A DNA stretch of 64,000 bases, from assembly GCA_026182355.1 (NCBI GenBank), contig JAPFBL010000309.1, positions 1 to 64,000 of the forward strand, written 5' to 3'. This DNA is from Hermatobates lingyangjiaoensis (taxonomy: Eukaryota > Arthropoda > Insecta > Hemiptera > Hermatobatidae). The notes beneath the pieces were generated by a model. The model did no database searches. It saw only the letters and a program-made list of their open reading frames with translations, and was not told the DNA's origin. Position numbers and translations under genes: made by a program. Below are positions 11,738 through 22,669 of the stretch, in pieces (the stretch's first letter is position 1; every line of letters starts with the position of its first letter).

Positions 11738-11745
11738 ATAACCAA
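11363..11745. repeat. Palindromic PLE-end cassette (family 4) with (TA)n
   Basis: Inverted arms near 11398-11540 and 11570-11700 flank an inner hairpin around CAACGTGCTTG / CAAGCACGTTG. (TA)n tracts lie on both sides (to about 11360 and from about 11695). The plus-strand arm has TTGAAGA, CGGATTACCC, GAAAATTT, GAGTC, then CTCTGTGTGTTAC. The family is the one at 1894-2200. Confidence 0.7.
11452..11488 (-). ncRNA. Hammerhead-like core, GGG-TTA-CCC stem II
   Basis: Minus-strand order CTGAAGA, T, GGG-TTA-CCC hairpin, GAAA, ATTT, GAGTCTG. CUGAAGA satisfies CUGANGA, GAAA is intact and stem II is three G-C pairs. The plus-strand mirror at 11614-11637 has TTGAAGA in place of CTGAAGA and a mismatched stem II, so only this strand keeps a full core. 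Confidence 0.5.
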
Positions 11746-11789
11746 TAAAATAAATCGATTACTTGAACTGAATAAAGTTGAATTTTCAA

Positions 11790-12290
11790 AATAACACACA
11801 GAAATGAAGTCACTGAAACTCACTACTATATTTTGCTGGCCTTGTTATCAGGAAGACAGAAGTGAAGCACTTATTAGTCTTCTGGGTGTCAGTTCAGCTC
11901 CTGCTCTTAATCTCAACGGTTAATTGTTCTTTTAATTTATTTTAGTCCTTTTGACTTACTCATTTAATTTTTTAATTTTGAGTTTCGGTTTTTACTTGTA
12001 GTTTATAGTTTTTAATGTTATTTTCAGTTAATTGTTTTATTATGTTTATCTTATTTGGCTTTTATCTCTCTATCTTTTTTGTCTCCCCTCTCTCCAAAAG
12101 ATAGCTATACTGTATGAGTGCTTCTTTTTAAATGCAACCCAGTCGTTATCAGCCTTTAGAGCTATTCATTTCTATCTTCCTTATGACAAAGCCATTGAAA
12201 TATAGTAGTGAGTTTCAGTGACTTCAATTCTGTGTGTTCTTTTGAAAATTCAACTTTATTCAGCTCAAAGAATCGATTTATTTTATTGGT
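11790..12290. repeat. Imperfect inverted PLE-end cassette (family 5)
   Basis: Left arm about 11765-11835 and right arm about 12190-12280 are inverted copies containing CACTACTATATTT / AAATATAGTAGTG and AACACACAGAA / TTCTGTGTGTT. The middle holds AGCACTTATTAGTCTTCTGG, which recurs at 44172-44191. The hammerhead-like core on the right arm is decayed (CTTATGA for CTGANGA). (TA)n lies on both sides. Confidence 0.6.
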
Positions 12291-12446
12291 GTATATATAT
12301 ATAAAATACTGTCAATGATGCCAATCTTAATCCAACTTTAAATCAAAATTCACAACCTGCGTACAACTTGTATTCACTTGCTATCTGACGACGTGAAAAC
12401 GAATGGCCTCAGAGCGACTATTTTCATTCATTTGTGGTGAGTTACC

Positions 12447-12449
<3 letters not shown>

Positions 12450-12490
<41 letters not shown>
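12450..12490. repeat. (TA)n microsatellite
   Basis: About 40 bp of TA repeats following 150 bp of PLE-end-like sequence without a clear partner arm. Confidence 0.95.
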
Positions 12491-12497
<7 letters not shown>

Positions 12498-12895
12498 AAT
12501 TTAAATAAGATACTCTTAACAAAATTATTAATATTCAGAAACAACGAAAGGTATGACATAAAAATATAGTTTAGTTAAACAACAGTTATGTTGTTTTTCA
12601 GTTTCTTTTTCGATGTAGTTTTCATGAGTTTTTTTAAATTTAAAACTAAGGTATTAAATTATACCTTAGTATAATTATGTATGTAATAATAATATAAATA
12701 ATGCAACTTATAAACAATTCTATTCATGTTGCTGTTATTAAGTTCTGTATCGGCCTAAAGATGTCGATAAGTACAGACGAATGTTGGCTGAAAGGTGTTT
12801 TACTGTTTAAAGCTAGATCCAACCTCGAAAAAAAGGAAAGATAGTGTTGCTTGTATGTGGTTGAGGTGACAAATATATATATATATATATATATA

Positions 12896-13078
12896 GGAAA
12901 ACAAGACTAAGATCTTTCAACCGTAACAAGCGGTCTTTGTCAGAGTCAAAAACCCAACTGACAGTTGGGTTTTTGACTCTGACGAAGACCGCTTGTTACG
13001 GTTGAAAGATCATAGTCTTGTTTTCCCATTTCTTATTGTGGTTTGATCATTGATTGTTGTTTCACGTGTTTATGTGAA
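12896..13078. repeat. Short hairpin cassette (family 2)
   Basis: Arms 12896-12959 and 12963-13025 are inverted copies around CCAACTGACAGTTGG, flanked by (TA)n on both sides (12872-12894, 13085-13115). The plus-strand arm has CTGACGA (12979-12985), an ACCG/CGGT stem, GAAAGAT and TAGTC, then TTTCCCATTTCTTATTGTGG. It is the shortest form of the family seen at 14060-15000, 27572-27867, 47447-47640 and 49331-49455; the first of these carries PLE GIY-YIG coding sequence, which ties family 2 to PLEs. Confidence 0.75.
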
Positions 13079-13084
<6 letters not shown>

Positions 13085-13117
<33 letters not shown>

Positions 13118-13195
13118 TGTGAAGCTGAATATATATGGTTGGAATACTGAAAGTGGGTTCTAGTACATCTTTTTAATGGATGTTTTTTTATGTTT

Positions 13196-13235
<40 letters not shown>

Positions 13236-13440
13236 TATCGTTGTATATCGATTATATATATATCGTATATAATATATATCGTTGTTTACATTGGCCAGTG
13301 GATGCATTTACGTCCGTACCTTCATTCTTTCTCCTTTTATTTTCTTTTTTTCTTCCCTCCTGAAGACGGCAAGACGCCGAAATTATCGAGATTCGTGAGT
13401 GTTAGTCCTTTTTCTTGTGTTCTCTAGCTGTAACTTTAAT

Positions 13441-13475
<35 letters not shown>
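13085..13475 (+). repeat. TA-rich block with one PLE end
   Basis: (TA)n tracts at 13085-13115, 13199-13232 and 13441-13475 bracket a block whose last 150 bp carry a hammerhead-like motif, GTGAGTGTTAG, CTTTTTCTTGTGTTC and then TA repeats. No inverted partner is evident. Confidence 0.6.
13353..13397 (+). ncRNA. Hammerhead-like motif, GGC/GCC stem II
   Basis: CTGAAGA (13360-13366), C, GGC-AAGAC-GCC hairpin, GAAA (13379-13382), TTATC (13383-13387), GAG. CTC just before the core can pair with GAG just after the cleavage base, giving the start of stem I. Core positions all fit CUGANGA...GAAA; stem III would be one A-U pair with a three-base loop. Confidence 0.45.
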
Positions 13476-13479
<4 letters not shown>

Positions 13480-13480
<1 letters not shown>

Positions 13481-14050
13481 TATAATAATTGAGCGGTATA
13501 TAAGAATAGTAAAATCATATTACAATGAAAAATGCACAGAAAATTCTACAACTTGCTGATGTACTTTGACATCCTTATTCATCTGGAGAAGTTTAGTTTC
13601 ACTTGAGTGGAAGTTCTAGGTCCATATCAGTACTAATGGTGGATATCAAAGAAGGAAATTCAATTGCTGTTTCACCTTTTTTCTTATCATGATGAAAATA
13701 TACTAAATGAATAATTAAAAGAACTATAGCAAATTAAAAAAAAAGGGGATGATAATTAAAAGTAGGAAAGAGAAGATGGAAATGACAAGTTTTAATTAGG
13801 TTTTAGATCTTTTTCAACCTAATTAATGATGCACTTTCGTTTTTAAGGAAAATATTTGATGGAAACGTCTTTAATTTTAATTATAATTTGATTCTGTTAA
13901 TTCATTAGAAGCATTGATTATATCAGTTTTAAATTAACAGTACAATTTAAACACATACATAATGATAGCAACACATTTTAATTAATGCATGGTTTTGCTT
14001 AAATTAGCAATGAATTATTATCATCTAAAATATGTATATATATATCAAAA
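13480..14050. other. AT-rich spacer, no gene seen
   Basis: No recognisable frame or repeat; A-rich homopolymer runs only. Confidence 0.5.
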
Positions 14051-14184
14051 ATCAAACAAGAATAAGAAATGGGGGAAAAAGACTAAGATCTTTCAACCAT
14101 AACAAGCGGTCTTTGGTAGGGACAAAAACCCAACTGAAAACACTAGATGCAGAAACATCATTTTAAAGCTAGCTGTCAACCCCC

Positions 14185-14470
14185 TTAGATGAGGCTATTG
14201 CTCTCCTCAAGACTGAATCAAGTTTGAACAAACCGTTACTAATGTTTATAACATTTGATCTATTAAATTTAATCATAGAGCATTCGATAGTATTTCTTAA
14301 CAACACTAAAGAAATTTAGCTCTGGTCCAATCAATATGATGATTTTCATTATTTATATGCAACAATAAGGTTCTAATTTTCACCTGTCTATTTACGTTGT
14401 ATTGGTGTTGTTTTACACGTGTTCTTAATGATTTACCAGTTTGACTAATATAAATTTTATGGCAATTTTT
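14185..14470 (-). pseudogene. PLE GIY-YIG endonuclease relic (left arm)
   Basis: Minus-strand translation gives KIYISQTGKSLRTRVKQHQY, then after a gap HINNENHHIDWTRAK, followed by stop-broken sequence ending with SLEESNSLI. The IYIxQTGKSL-TRVKQH pattern is the GIY-YIG nuclease core used by endonuclease-bearing Penelope-like elements, and the H-IDW spacing fits its C-terminal part. Several stops make it non-functional. The reverse transcriptase part is absent. Confidence 0.65.
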
Positions 14471-14745
14471 GGTCAAACTGATAAAACATTAAAGACACGT
14501 GTAAAACAATACCAATACAACGTAAGTAGATAGGAAAAAAGTAGTGACTTATTCTTGCATATAAAAAATTAAAATCATCATATTGATTGGAACGGAGCTG
14601 TATTTATTAGGTATGAAAAATTGATTTGTTAAGAAATATTATCAAATTCTCTCTGATCAAATTTAGTATATTTAGTGTTATAAACTGTAGTAACGGTTTG
14701 TTGAAACTTGACTCAGTCTTAAGGAGGGCAATAGCCTCTTTTAAG
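14471..14745 (+). pseudogene. PLE GIY-YIG endonuclease relic (right arm)
   Basis: Plus-strand translation gives TDKTLKTRVKQYQYNVSR, a stop, then LFLHIKN, a stop and NHHIDWNGAVF, with further stops downstream. It is the inverted partner of the left-arm relic and has its own set of mutations, so the two copies have drifted for some time. Confidence 0.65.
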
Positions 14746-15037
14746 AGGGATGCCAGGTAGCGGATAGTTTTTTCTTACTGCACTCCTTTGTCTCCCCAAA
14801 CAACCCTTCCTAGAGTATTGTCCTTTCTTGCACATTGCACCCTTTTCAAAATACCCCTCCCCTCCCACTCCTCTGAACCCCTCACCATATTTCTGCATCT
14901 AGTGTTTTAGTTGGGTTTTTGACTCTGACAAAGACTGCTTGTTACGCTTGAAAGATTTAGTCTTTTTTTTCCATGTCTTATTGTGGTTTGATCATTGATT
15001 GTTATTTCACGTGTTTATTGTGATATCTTAATATATA

Positions 15038-16395
15038 TCTATATAAATAAAATAATGATTTTGTCTGTACATTGCTTAGAACTGACTCAATTCAAGTTTT
15101 CTTTACGTTTCATACATTAGAGAAACCGAATCCACCCTTAGAAAAATTTCTGTCGGTTTGTCGGTTTGTCTGTTTGTCCGCAAAACTTTGTCACAAGTAA
15201 ACTCAGCTACCATTAGACATATAAAGCTGAAAGTTTTACAGTAGATTTGGGTAGGTCTAACTTAAAATATAGGCTCTGAATTATTTGGAAATTCAACGTA
15301 GAAGTGAAGTTATTGACGTTTAACGCAAAAATGTTTGTCACAAGTAAACTCAGCCACCATAAGACATAGCGAGCTGAAAAATTGACACTGGATTTGTGTG
15401 TGCCTAACTTAAAATATGGGCTCTAAATAGATTATTAATTCAGTACAGAAGCGAAGTTATGGGGCTTTAAGCGTATTTTCCTAACTTCACAGACAAGTTT
15501 GTTTTGAAAATACGCAGGTGAAGCAAGTAGGTATTGTTAGTTGATTTTAATTTCAATTGAGCATATGAATATATTGCGTATTTGACATCACTGAAATGGT
15601 GTTTTACAGAGTTGAGGATGTACTATCTATTGAGAATAAATGTTTTGTAAACGAGCAATTCTCAGCCCATAATATGAACAGGCAGGAGAAATCAACAAAC
15701 AAGTTCTTACGCTATATGAAGCCGAGGAAAGAACTTACAAGTCAGTAAAGAGATTCGATTAGTGATGAAGAAGCAGTTCATTATCTAATTGAATTTCTTG
15801 ACTCTGAATTTATTTCTCCTGGACTGCCTGCTCATGAGTAAAAACTTAAAGTAGGAGCACCAATGATGCTGCAATTTATAGCAGTAACAAATTTCATGTT
15901 ACGAAACATGAGTGCCCCAAAAACTGTGCAACGGGACACGACTCTGAGTTCGTGCTCTACACAGATATGCCATAGAGGCGGACATAATGACTGGATGTGG
16001 TATTGGGGAGTCTGTGTGTATACCACATATACCATTGATTCCGAGCCACTATCTGTTTACGTTGAAATGATTCCAAAATCCGGTCAGAGTCTATTTCGCA
16101 ATGACGTTAACTAAGTCGCAAAGGGAGACTTCATCTAACGCAGGAATACAAGGTAGCGAAACCAAGTTTTTCTCACATGGTCAAATGTAGTTTACTTGCT
16201 CAAGGGTCAGAGGTTTCAACTCTTTCTTCTACCATGAACTTGAAGGACAGACAGCTAATGTAGTGTATTTAGAGGCATTTGTTTAACACTGTAGTAATAT
16301 TGGTATTTTCTATTGTTCTATAATTTCTAATGACATTTTGGAATACCAAAAATGACGGAAATTCTGATTCCGTCAAAGACGGGTACGTTTGCTAT
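15038..16395 (+). mobile_element. Helitron, truncated, with helicase relic
   Basis: The proposed 5' end is A|TCTATATAAATAAAATAATG at 15037/15038. The 3' end has the hairpin CCGTC-AAA-GACGG (16372-16384) and then GTACGTTTGCTAT (CTAT in place of CTAG). Helitrons start with TC, end in CTRR after a short hairpin and insert between A and T. A second copy of this end at 17102-17127 keeps the intact CTAG-T. Inside, a roughly 130-bp segment containing CACAAGTAAACTCAGC is repeated (about 15190-15300 and 15340-15465). About 1.36 kb remain, far below a full autonomous element. Confidence 0.65.
15700..16286 (+). pseudogene. Helitron helicase, C-terminal relic
   Basis: Broken frames give SDEEAVHYLIEFLDSEF, ISPGLPAHE-stop-KLKVGAP, RNMSAPK, DIMTGCGIGESVCIPHIPL, VRVYFAMTLTKSQRET and, near the end, VVYLEAFV-stop. 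These match the conserved C-terminal order of the PIF1-type helicase of Helitrons (LPPHEL-LKVGAP, RN-NPPK, IPRI, FAMTINKSQGQT). At least three stops or frameshifts are needed to join them. Walker A and B, the Rep HUH domain and its tyrosines are absent. Confidence 0.75.
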
Positions 16396-16422
16396 GTATT
16401 ATATATAACTGTAAACTTTTTT

Positions 16423-16790
16423 TTAATTTAATATTTGCTTAATAAATACACTGGTAATAATGTAAGGTATGGGACCAGAGTAGCCCAGTGGCTTGCGTGA
16501 TCGCCGATGACAGTAGTGCAAATGTATTATAAATAAATGTAACAAACAAATATTTTTTTGAATTTAAAATGTGGATAATATAAAAAATGGTAATAAAGTA
16601 AAGGGATCTAGCCAGGGTAGCCAGTAGCTTGCTTGCTCGCCGATGACAGTAGTGCAAATGTATTATACATAAATACAACAAAAATATATTTTTTTAATTT
16701 AATATTTGCGTAATATAAACACTGGTAATAAAGTAAGGTATGGAACCAGAGTAGCCCAGTGGCTTGCGTGCTAGCTTTTGACTGGGAGCA
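16423..16790 (+). repeat. Tandem trimer of a SINE head, period about 135 bp
   Basis: The phrase AGTAGCCCAGTGGCTTGCGT and close variants recur near 16480, 16618 and 16751. Each is followed by CGCCGATGACAGTAGTGCAA (first two copies) and preceded by TGGTAATAAAGTAAGG. The A-box-like TAGCCCAGTGG marks it as tRNA-derived. The array sits exactly between the Helitron and its deletion derivative. Confidence 0.7.
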
Positions 16791-16794
16791 CGTT

Positions 16795-17127
16795 AATTAG
16801 AACTAACTCATTTCAAGTTTTCTTTACGTTTCATACTTCAGAGTAGCCACATGTACCCTTAGAATAATTTCTGTCTGTCGGTTTGTCGACAAAATATTGC
16901 CCCCATAAGACACATAAAGCTGAAACATTGATTGTAGATTTGTGTATGTCTAACTTAAAATCTAATCTTTGTATACAGAGGCATTTGTTTAGCACTGTAC
17001 TAATAATGGTATTTTCTACTATTCTATAACTTATAATTGTAGTATTAGTATAATACTATAATTGATATTTTGGAATACCAAGTATAATAGAATTTTTGAT
17101 TCCGTCAAAGACGGGTACGTTTGCTAG
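16795..17127 (+). mobile_element. Helitron deletion derivative
   Basis: From TTAGAACTAACTCATTTCAA onward the sequence repeats the 5' part of the 15038 element, then jumps to the end of its helicase frame (GAGGCATTTGTTTAGCACTG) and the same 3' end: CCGTC-AAA-GACGG hairpin, GTACGTTTGCTAG at 17115-17127, then T. The very 5' end and almost the whole helicase are missing. Confidence 0.65.
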
Positions 17128-17129
17128 TA

Positions 17130-17149
17130 TATATATATATATATATAAT
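17130..17149. repeat. (TA)n microsatellite
   Basis: Short TA tract directly after the CTAG Helitron end, consistent with Helitron preference for AT targets. Confidence 0.9.
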
Positions 17150-17339
17150 AAGGTATTGCTTTCTTGGCCACAGTTACTAATAAACATTTTTTCTTCTACT
17201 CAGAATTTGGTCAGGGTTAATATTTGGAATCAAATAGTAGAATAACTGAACTGAGTCAGTTACGTGTTCAGTGTCACGTGCTCATTCAAACTAAAGTTGT
17301 TGTTGAAATCCACAGACTACTTTTATTTGTAAAATAATA

Positions 17340-17470
17340 CTTAGTTTTTCTGTTTCAAAATTTATACTTCTACTTATGAAAAAGGTTTTAAATAAAAACT
17401 GAAACTTTGGCAATTAGAGTTTAATTTGAACCTGAAGAACTGACCAAGTCCCTATAAACTTTAGTTTTGT
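17340..17470 (+). repeat. PLE-end relic (family 6)
   Basis: CTTATGAAAAAGGTTTTAAA, then AACTGAAACTTTGGCA, then TTTGAACCTGAAGAACTGAC closely follow the inverted copy at 47690-47890. The arrangement is a decayed hammerhead-like core with an A/T-rich stem II. No partner arm is visible. Confidence 0.45.
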
Positions 17471-17955
17471 ATATATGTCTTTTTGCGTTGTCTTTAATTT
17501 TCATTAGTTGAAGGATATTTGGTTCTATTTCTGTAGAAAATTGAAAAGGGATTATGAGTTATTTAATTCAGTGGTAATTAATTAATTTATAAATGAAATC
17601 GGCTGTATCAGAACCACTTAAATAATCTGAAATCAAGGTCAGACTCTGAGGAGCTTAAAACACTAAATACAAGAGGGAATCATTGTTGCAGAGCTAATAA
17701 TTTTGCTGTACTTGATGTGGATTAATGATTATAAACATTTTGTTTTACTTAATTGCTTTGTCATAAATTTGATATCATATCCTATATAATTGTATTCATA
17801 AAAAACAATCTACCTTTGTTTCTTGTAAATATTTGTAAAATCACTCACTCAATTTTAATTTGAATTGAAAGCTGTTAAAATGAGTGATTTGGAGTACTTC
17901 AATGAAACAATTGATAAATCTTTTTTTTTTTTGGGTCAGTTGATAGATAAATGAT
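17470..17955. other. AT-rich spacer, no gene seen
   Basis: No recognisable feature. Confidence 0.5.
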
Positions 17956-17959
17956 GAAT

Positions 17960-18235
17960 AGTGAAGGTGTTTACTATCAACGCGTCATATTATGTGGCTC
18001 ATTTATTATTTGGCATCCAATTCAGTTATGAACTCAGTGTATTTAGAGTAGGGGATCTTTAACGAGAACCTGATGTCCGACAAGCTCAGAACTGAAACCT
18101 TAACTTCTTCTCCAAAGGAAAAAGTACTGAAAATGTTTAACCTTCCGAGTGACGAAATCGAGACCACTGGAAAAATGAAACCTCGGATATACTAGTCCAG
18201 AGGTGAGCACGCAAGCCACAGGGCTACTCTCTCTC
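17960..18235 (-). repeat. tRNA-derived SINE, minus strand
   Basis: Read on the minus strand it starts GAGTAGCCCTGTGGCTTGCG (A-box like), continues with a B-box-like region and a body, and ends with GATGCCAAATAATAAATGAG, matching the 3' part of the SINE at 3414-3800. Confidence 0.6.
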
Positions 18236-18239
18236 TCCC

Positions 18240-20140
18240 AGTATTAATAAATATATAACCACATGATATTCCCTCTCTACCGCAGTTAAAATGCATCAAT
18301 TATTATTAAAACTGTTTTGAATAAAAATTATTTTGTTACCATAATAATATAATTGTAACGTAGTTATGTTGGATTGTAGTACGTAGTATTGTTGGAATGA
18401 TAACATAACCATAAAATTATATGGTTTTGTGGAAGTCAAAGAAATACTGAGAGGATCTCTTGGAATATTTCTACAATGATTTCCAACATGCTTATTTCTA
18501 CCTTAAAGAATTTATGAAACTATCTAAAAGATATATCAAATAAACTGAAACCTTTACTTCAAAGACACTATTGTAATACATATTAAGATTCAACTTTCAT
18601 AAACACAAACATACTACATTTAAATCAAAGTGTAATTTAGTTTGGTTTTTCCCAAATAAATGTTCTAGTAATTATAACTGAAATTACAATATCAGGAAGG
18701 AAACGAGACAAGTTCTTGGATCTTTCGATTATTCATTATCAATGATCAATTATCAATGTGTCTATTAATTTGGGATGGACAGCAAAACTTTGATGATTTT
18801 CAGTGCTTCTAGGATTTGAAGGCTGATAAATTTGCTAATTTTACTTAAAGTTCTTACTAAGGAGATTTGAGTTGCTAATGTCAGCTGTATGTTTCTGCAC
18901 TGGCTTGTAAGTACATAGAGAACCTCTGGAAAAATGTGGCAGATGACATAACTACCATATATTCGTCATTTTCCAGAAGCTTTTACTATTCCATTTTTCA
19001 TTTATGTATTATAATATGAAATTGGATTTTTGTAAGTCACATGCTATAGTATCAGTGTTATTCTTCATTATATGGTTTCCAATCCTTTTATTTTTATAAC
19101 ACAATTAAAGCTCTAAAATCTTATTGGTTTTCTTAATTTTACATATTCAATAAAGACTTGCTTTAAAGCTGTTTGATATGTTTTGTAAGATTCAGTACAT
19201 TTATTTCAGTGGAAAAGTGCTTTCCTATTCTAGGAGAGTTGGCGAGGTTGATGATTTGTAAATTCTTGAAATATCTACTCAACATTAATATAGGTTTGTC
19301 TTTGGATGGCACATGGTTTCAGTTTCATGAAAGAGCTGCGAAGTTGAAGGATTTGAAGGTGCAGTGAATAACAGCATTTATTGTGTCTGTTTTGTAGTGC
19401 CTTTGTTATTCAATCCTTGAAATTGAGAATATTTTTCTATCTGTTACAGTAGAGTCTTCTAACTGGTAAACGAAACTTACAGTAGACCATTACATATTCG
19501 TGGTAAGAGACTCGTGTACCCGCATATTTCCGGGCTTTCGTTGGTCCTATCAAAAATGTCTGAGCCATTTTTAGCAGAAAATCTCTCACATTCACCTTAC
19601 ATAAATACAATTAAAATGATTCAAAATAACAATATCAGTTAATATAGAACAAACAATTAAAAAAGAAAGATGGTACAGTATAATTGATAAATTAGTTTAA
19701 AATTTCACAATTTAACAGTCATACTCAAAGTATAAATATTTTTGATTTGTATCTGTTTTAGTCTTTATGTCCATGTTTATCCCGTACGTCATACGTGAAT
19801 AAAATGAATACAATAAATGAATAAATAAATGATTAATTTTATCTAGAAGTAACTGTTTGTACCATATTTTATAAGTTTACACTTCAAAATTTGCTGTTTT
19901 CTATCGACTGTTTACCGTACTCAATGACTTTAAATTGGTAACGACAGTATTCTACTGTCATACGTGTACTGAACTTATATTTTTTTTTGTTTTACTGTAC
20001 AAATTATATATTTGTTCTGTATATTATTTTTGTTTTATATAAATTCGTTACTAATACTGTACGTATTTGTAATGAATATTAGCACACTGTAACATTAACA
20101 TATCGTATTACTGTATTAATGAGTGAAATGTACAAAATTG
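18240..20140. other. AT-rich spacer; possible tiny PLE relic near 19290-19365
   Basis: The only coding-like hint is TWFQFHERAAKLKDL on the plus strand near 19300-19350, which resembles the SWQLFHERISQLRQT segment of the PLE protein at 46291-47328. On its own this is weak. The remainder has no gene. Confidence 0.3.
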
Positions 20141-20146
20141 TCCTTA

Positions 20147-20870
20147 CTATGTGTTTGATGAGCATATTTTAACGTATATAATATCATAAAAAAAAGTTTT
20201 AAAACTGCATCCTACATTAGAGGTCCGGTGGAGGTTGGAAGGAAGGAATCCTTCACGAATAACAAGGGTGAACTTCATATATTTGGCATCGCTGTCTTGA
20301 ATGAGTACGTCAAAGAAGCATATGTGCTTATCTTTACACTCTTCTGACATAATATCTAGTCTTAATGTCCACAGCACTACGATATTAAGTGTCAGTAGTT
20401 CTTCAATCCATTTTGTAACATTTTCACAAGTATTGATATATCTACAGTACAACTGGCTTCATATTACAGGATATCCACGTCATAATCTAACCTTATATAT
20501 CAATAGAGATGTTGTGGTCCACGGGTAGGGTAATTTCTTTATAATACTTTCTGGGATGGCTTGAGGATGTATGGATACATGACTGTTAGTTGAATTGTTG
20601 GACCCATTGGAATGTTTTTGAACGAGGATTTGACATCCAGTGATGGTAGCTTCCTTATTGGTTCAATCGTCCTCAGAATCTGAAGGAAGTCATTAGAAAA
20701 GGATCCTCTGTGCACTAAAGTGCATATTGTAATAACCAACTAGCTTCATGTCATAGACTCACTATTGATGAATAATCTACGACTGAGAATCTATTTCATA
20801 TTCCAAGCTGTGTTTCGTTTGGCTTTTCATGGCTCTACAGTGAACCAGTGAGTTGTAGGAAGAATAGTCA
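20147..20870 (-). pseudogene. PLE reverse transcriptase relic
   Basis: On the minus strand, 20739-20539 reads TLVHRGSFSNDFLQILR and LPSLDVKSSFKNIPMGPTIQ, the PLE RT segment around motif A (usual form SFDVKSLFTNVP). Then 20452-20147 reads YCRYINTC and EELLTLNIV, then CFFDVLIQD, corresponding to motif C (YCRYVDDC) and the FLDV segment of the 46291 protein. In motif C the catalytic Asp pair is replaced by Asn-Thr, and the frames are broken between the parts. Upstream, HEASWLL-like sequence near 20740-20770 extends the relic. Confidence 0.7.
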
Positions 20871-22665
20871 GTCTATAATGGGTTAGTTTCATACTAAGCA
20901 ACAAATTTGACAGAATATCCACATTGTTTGAATAACAATGTGAAACACTGCAACAATAGACATGAACACTTATTTTGAAACACCTGGATCACTATTTTAC
21001 GTTTTACTTCTTAGTGCCTTTCAATCATCAGTGTCACTTTTTTGAGCAAGTCGGACAGTAGTATTTAATTTTTTTTTCTAAGTCTACGAATTTTAAACTT
21101 TTAAGCTAATAATTCACGGTATTTCTTTTTCAAAATATTATAATTCTGTATTATCCAAATTCATTCTCAAATATTTAAATTTGTAATAATTTTGTCTCGC
21201 ACCCTATTCGGGTGTTCCTTCAATATGATTACTACAGGCCCTGTTTTTCTATTTCAATATACGTACTACCCTAACCCTAAACTATATATATCTGTATAAA
21301 ACTATGTATATACCTGGTAATTGGTATATATGGTTAATATCAGTTTTTATGAGGTTTAAATTTTTGAATATTCCTGATTTAGTACATTCTTAATTTCTTA
21401 TTATTATTTAGTGTTGCATTTAAACTATTACAAACATTTTAAAGCCTTTGTTTTTATTTTTATTTTTTTTTTGCTATTTTTTTTATTGTAATTTCATCAT
21501 CATTATTTCTTAGATCTCTTCATTATATAATCTGTATCTATTTATTATTTTATTGAAGAATTTGTTCATTTTCAAACTAAATATTACATTTTTTTATGAT
21601 TTTTATATTTACCATGAACATATAATATGATATATTATTTAAAATAAAATATGTTACATTGTCTTATTAAATATCGAATTTAGAATATAATATATTTTTA
21701 TGTATAAGTATCTACGTATCATTAAATAAACTTAAGAAAATAAATTATAATTAGAATTAATTAGACGTTGGTAGGAGATATACGGACGTAGGTCAGGTTG
21801 AACGCACTTATCGGTTGTGGTATACTGATGTAACACCGACTATTATGAATTTTACTGTTATAGTTGTATCATTCTTAGTCAGTTCAATGCAATCAAATCA
21901 TATTCTAAAAGTTTAATTTAAAATAACAAAACCGAGGGAAGATTGATAAATTTCTATGATTATATTTAAAAATCATTAAATATACTTCATATTGGAATCT
22001 GTAAAAAAAAAAGAGAATCTGTATGATTTGGAATCTGTATCTCAGGAGATTTGTTGTTGTGTTTATCTGAAGAGTTTGGAAGATTTGGAACAAATAAGAT
22101 GTGAAAAGGAAATGTGTCAGAATCAAAGGTCTTGTGTTATCTGATTCAAGCTGACCGGTGTAATATCCTGTCGGTGGAAACAAACTGCTTCTCCCACCAG
22201 GACCTGACGTCAATCCTTACTTGGTCACCCTTATCTCAGCTCAGACAGAATGTCATCCCAAGCTAGAAGTAATAAAAAATCAAAAAAAAAAAAAAGACAG
22301 CCTCATTCAAAACGCAGTCCAGGATAAACACAATCAACCATAACACCAAATGCTCTTGGTTATTCTTAGTCATTCTAATGAATGACTAGGAATTATAGAA
22401 AACTTTTCCGCATATAATAATTTTATTATAAAAACGGTTATCGAACACATAGTTTTCTTGTCAGTTTTTTTTTTAAATATAAACATTTAGTACATCTTGT
22501 TTTAAGTTATTAAATAATAAAATTACTAACTGAAATAGAGTAAAAGAACCATACTTGCTTATAGTGAAATAGAAATGGGTTTAAGGGGTTTGTGATCGGA
22601 AAGATCAAGCTACAATTCACAGAATTAGATCCTATACGATACTGTTAATTGCAACATGATCTACC
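20870..22665. other. AT-rich spacer, no gene seen
   Basis: Mostly A/T-rich. The 22130-22260 stretch is more G+C-rich but I recognise nothing in it. Confidence 0.5.
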
Positions 22666-22669
22666 TTTT

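Larger units (their letters stand above)
14060..15005. repeat. Inverted dimer of a PLE 3' end (family 2)
   Basis: The arms meet near 14465 and diverge more than in the recent palindromes. The outer ends match the family-2 hairpins (GACTAAGATCTTTCAACC left, its inverse right) and contain AACACTAGATGCAG. Inside each arm lies a decayed GIY-YIG endonuclease segment, read away from the centre. The right arm carries an extra C-rich stretch (14760-14890) absent on the left. Confidence 0.7.

Noticed and set aside
15863..16114. An 84-codon open frame overlapping the Helitron helicase relic
   Set aside because: The helicase motifs fall mainly in other frames; this frame joins RNMSAPK with unrelated shifted sequence, so it is a product of decay.
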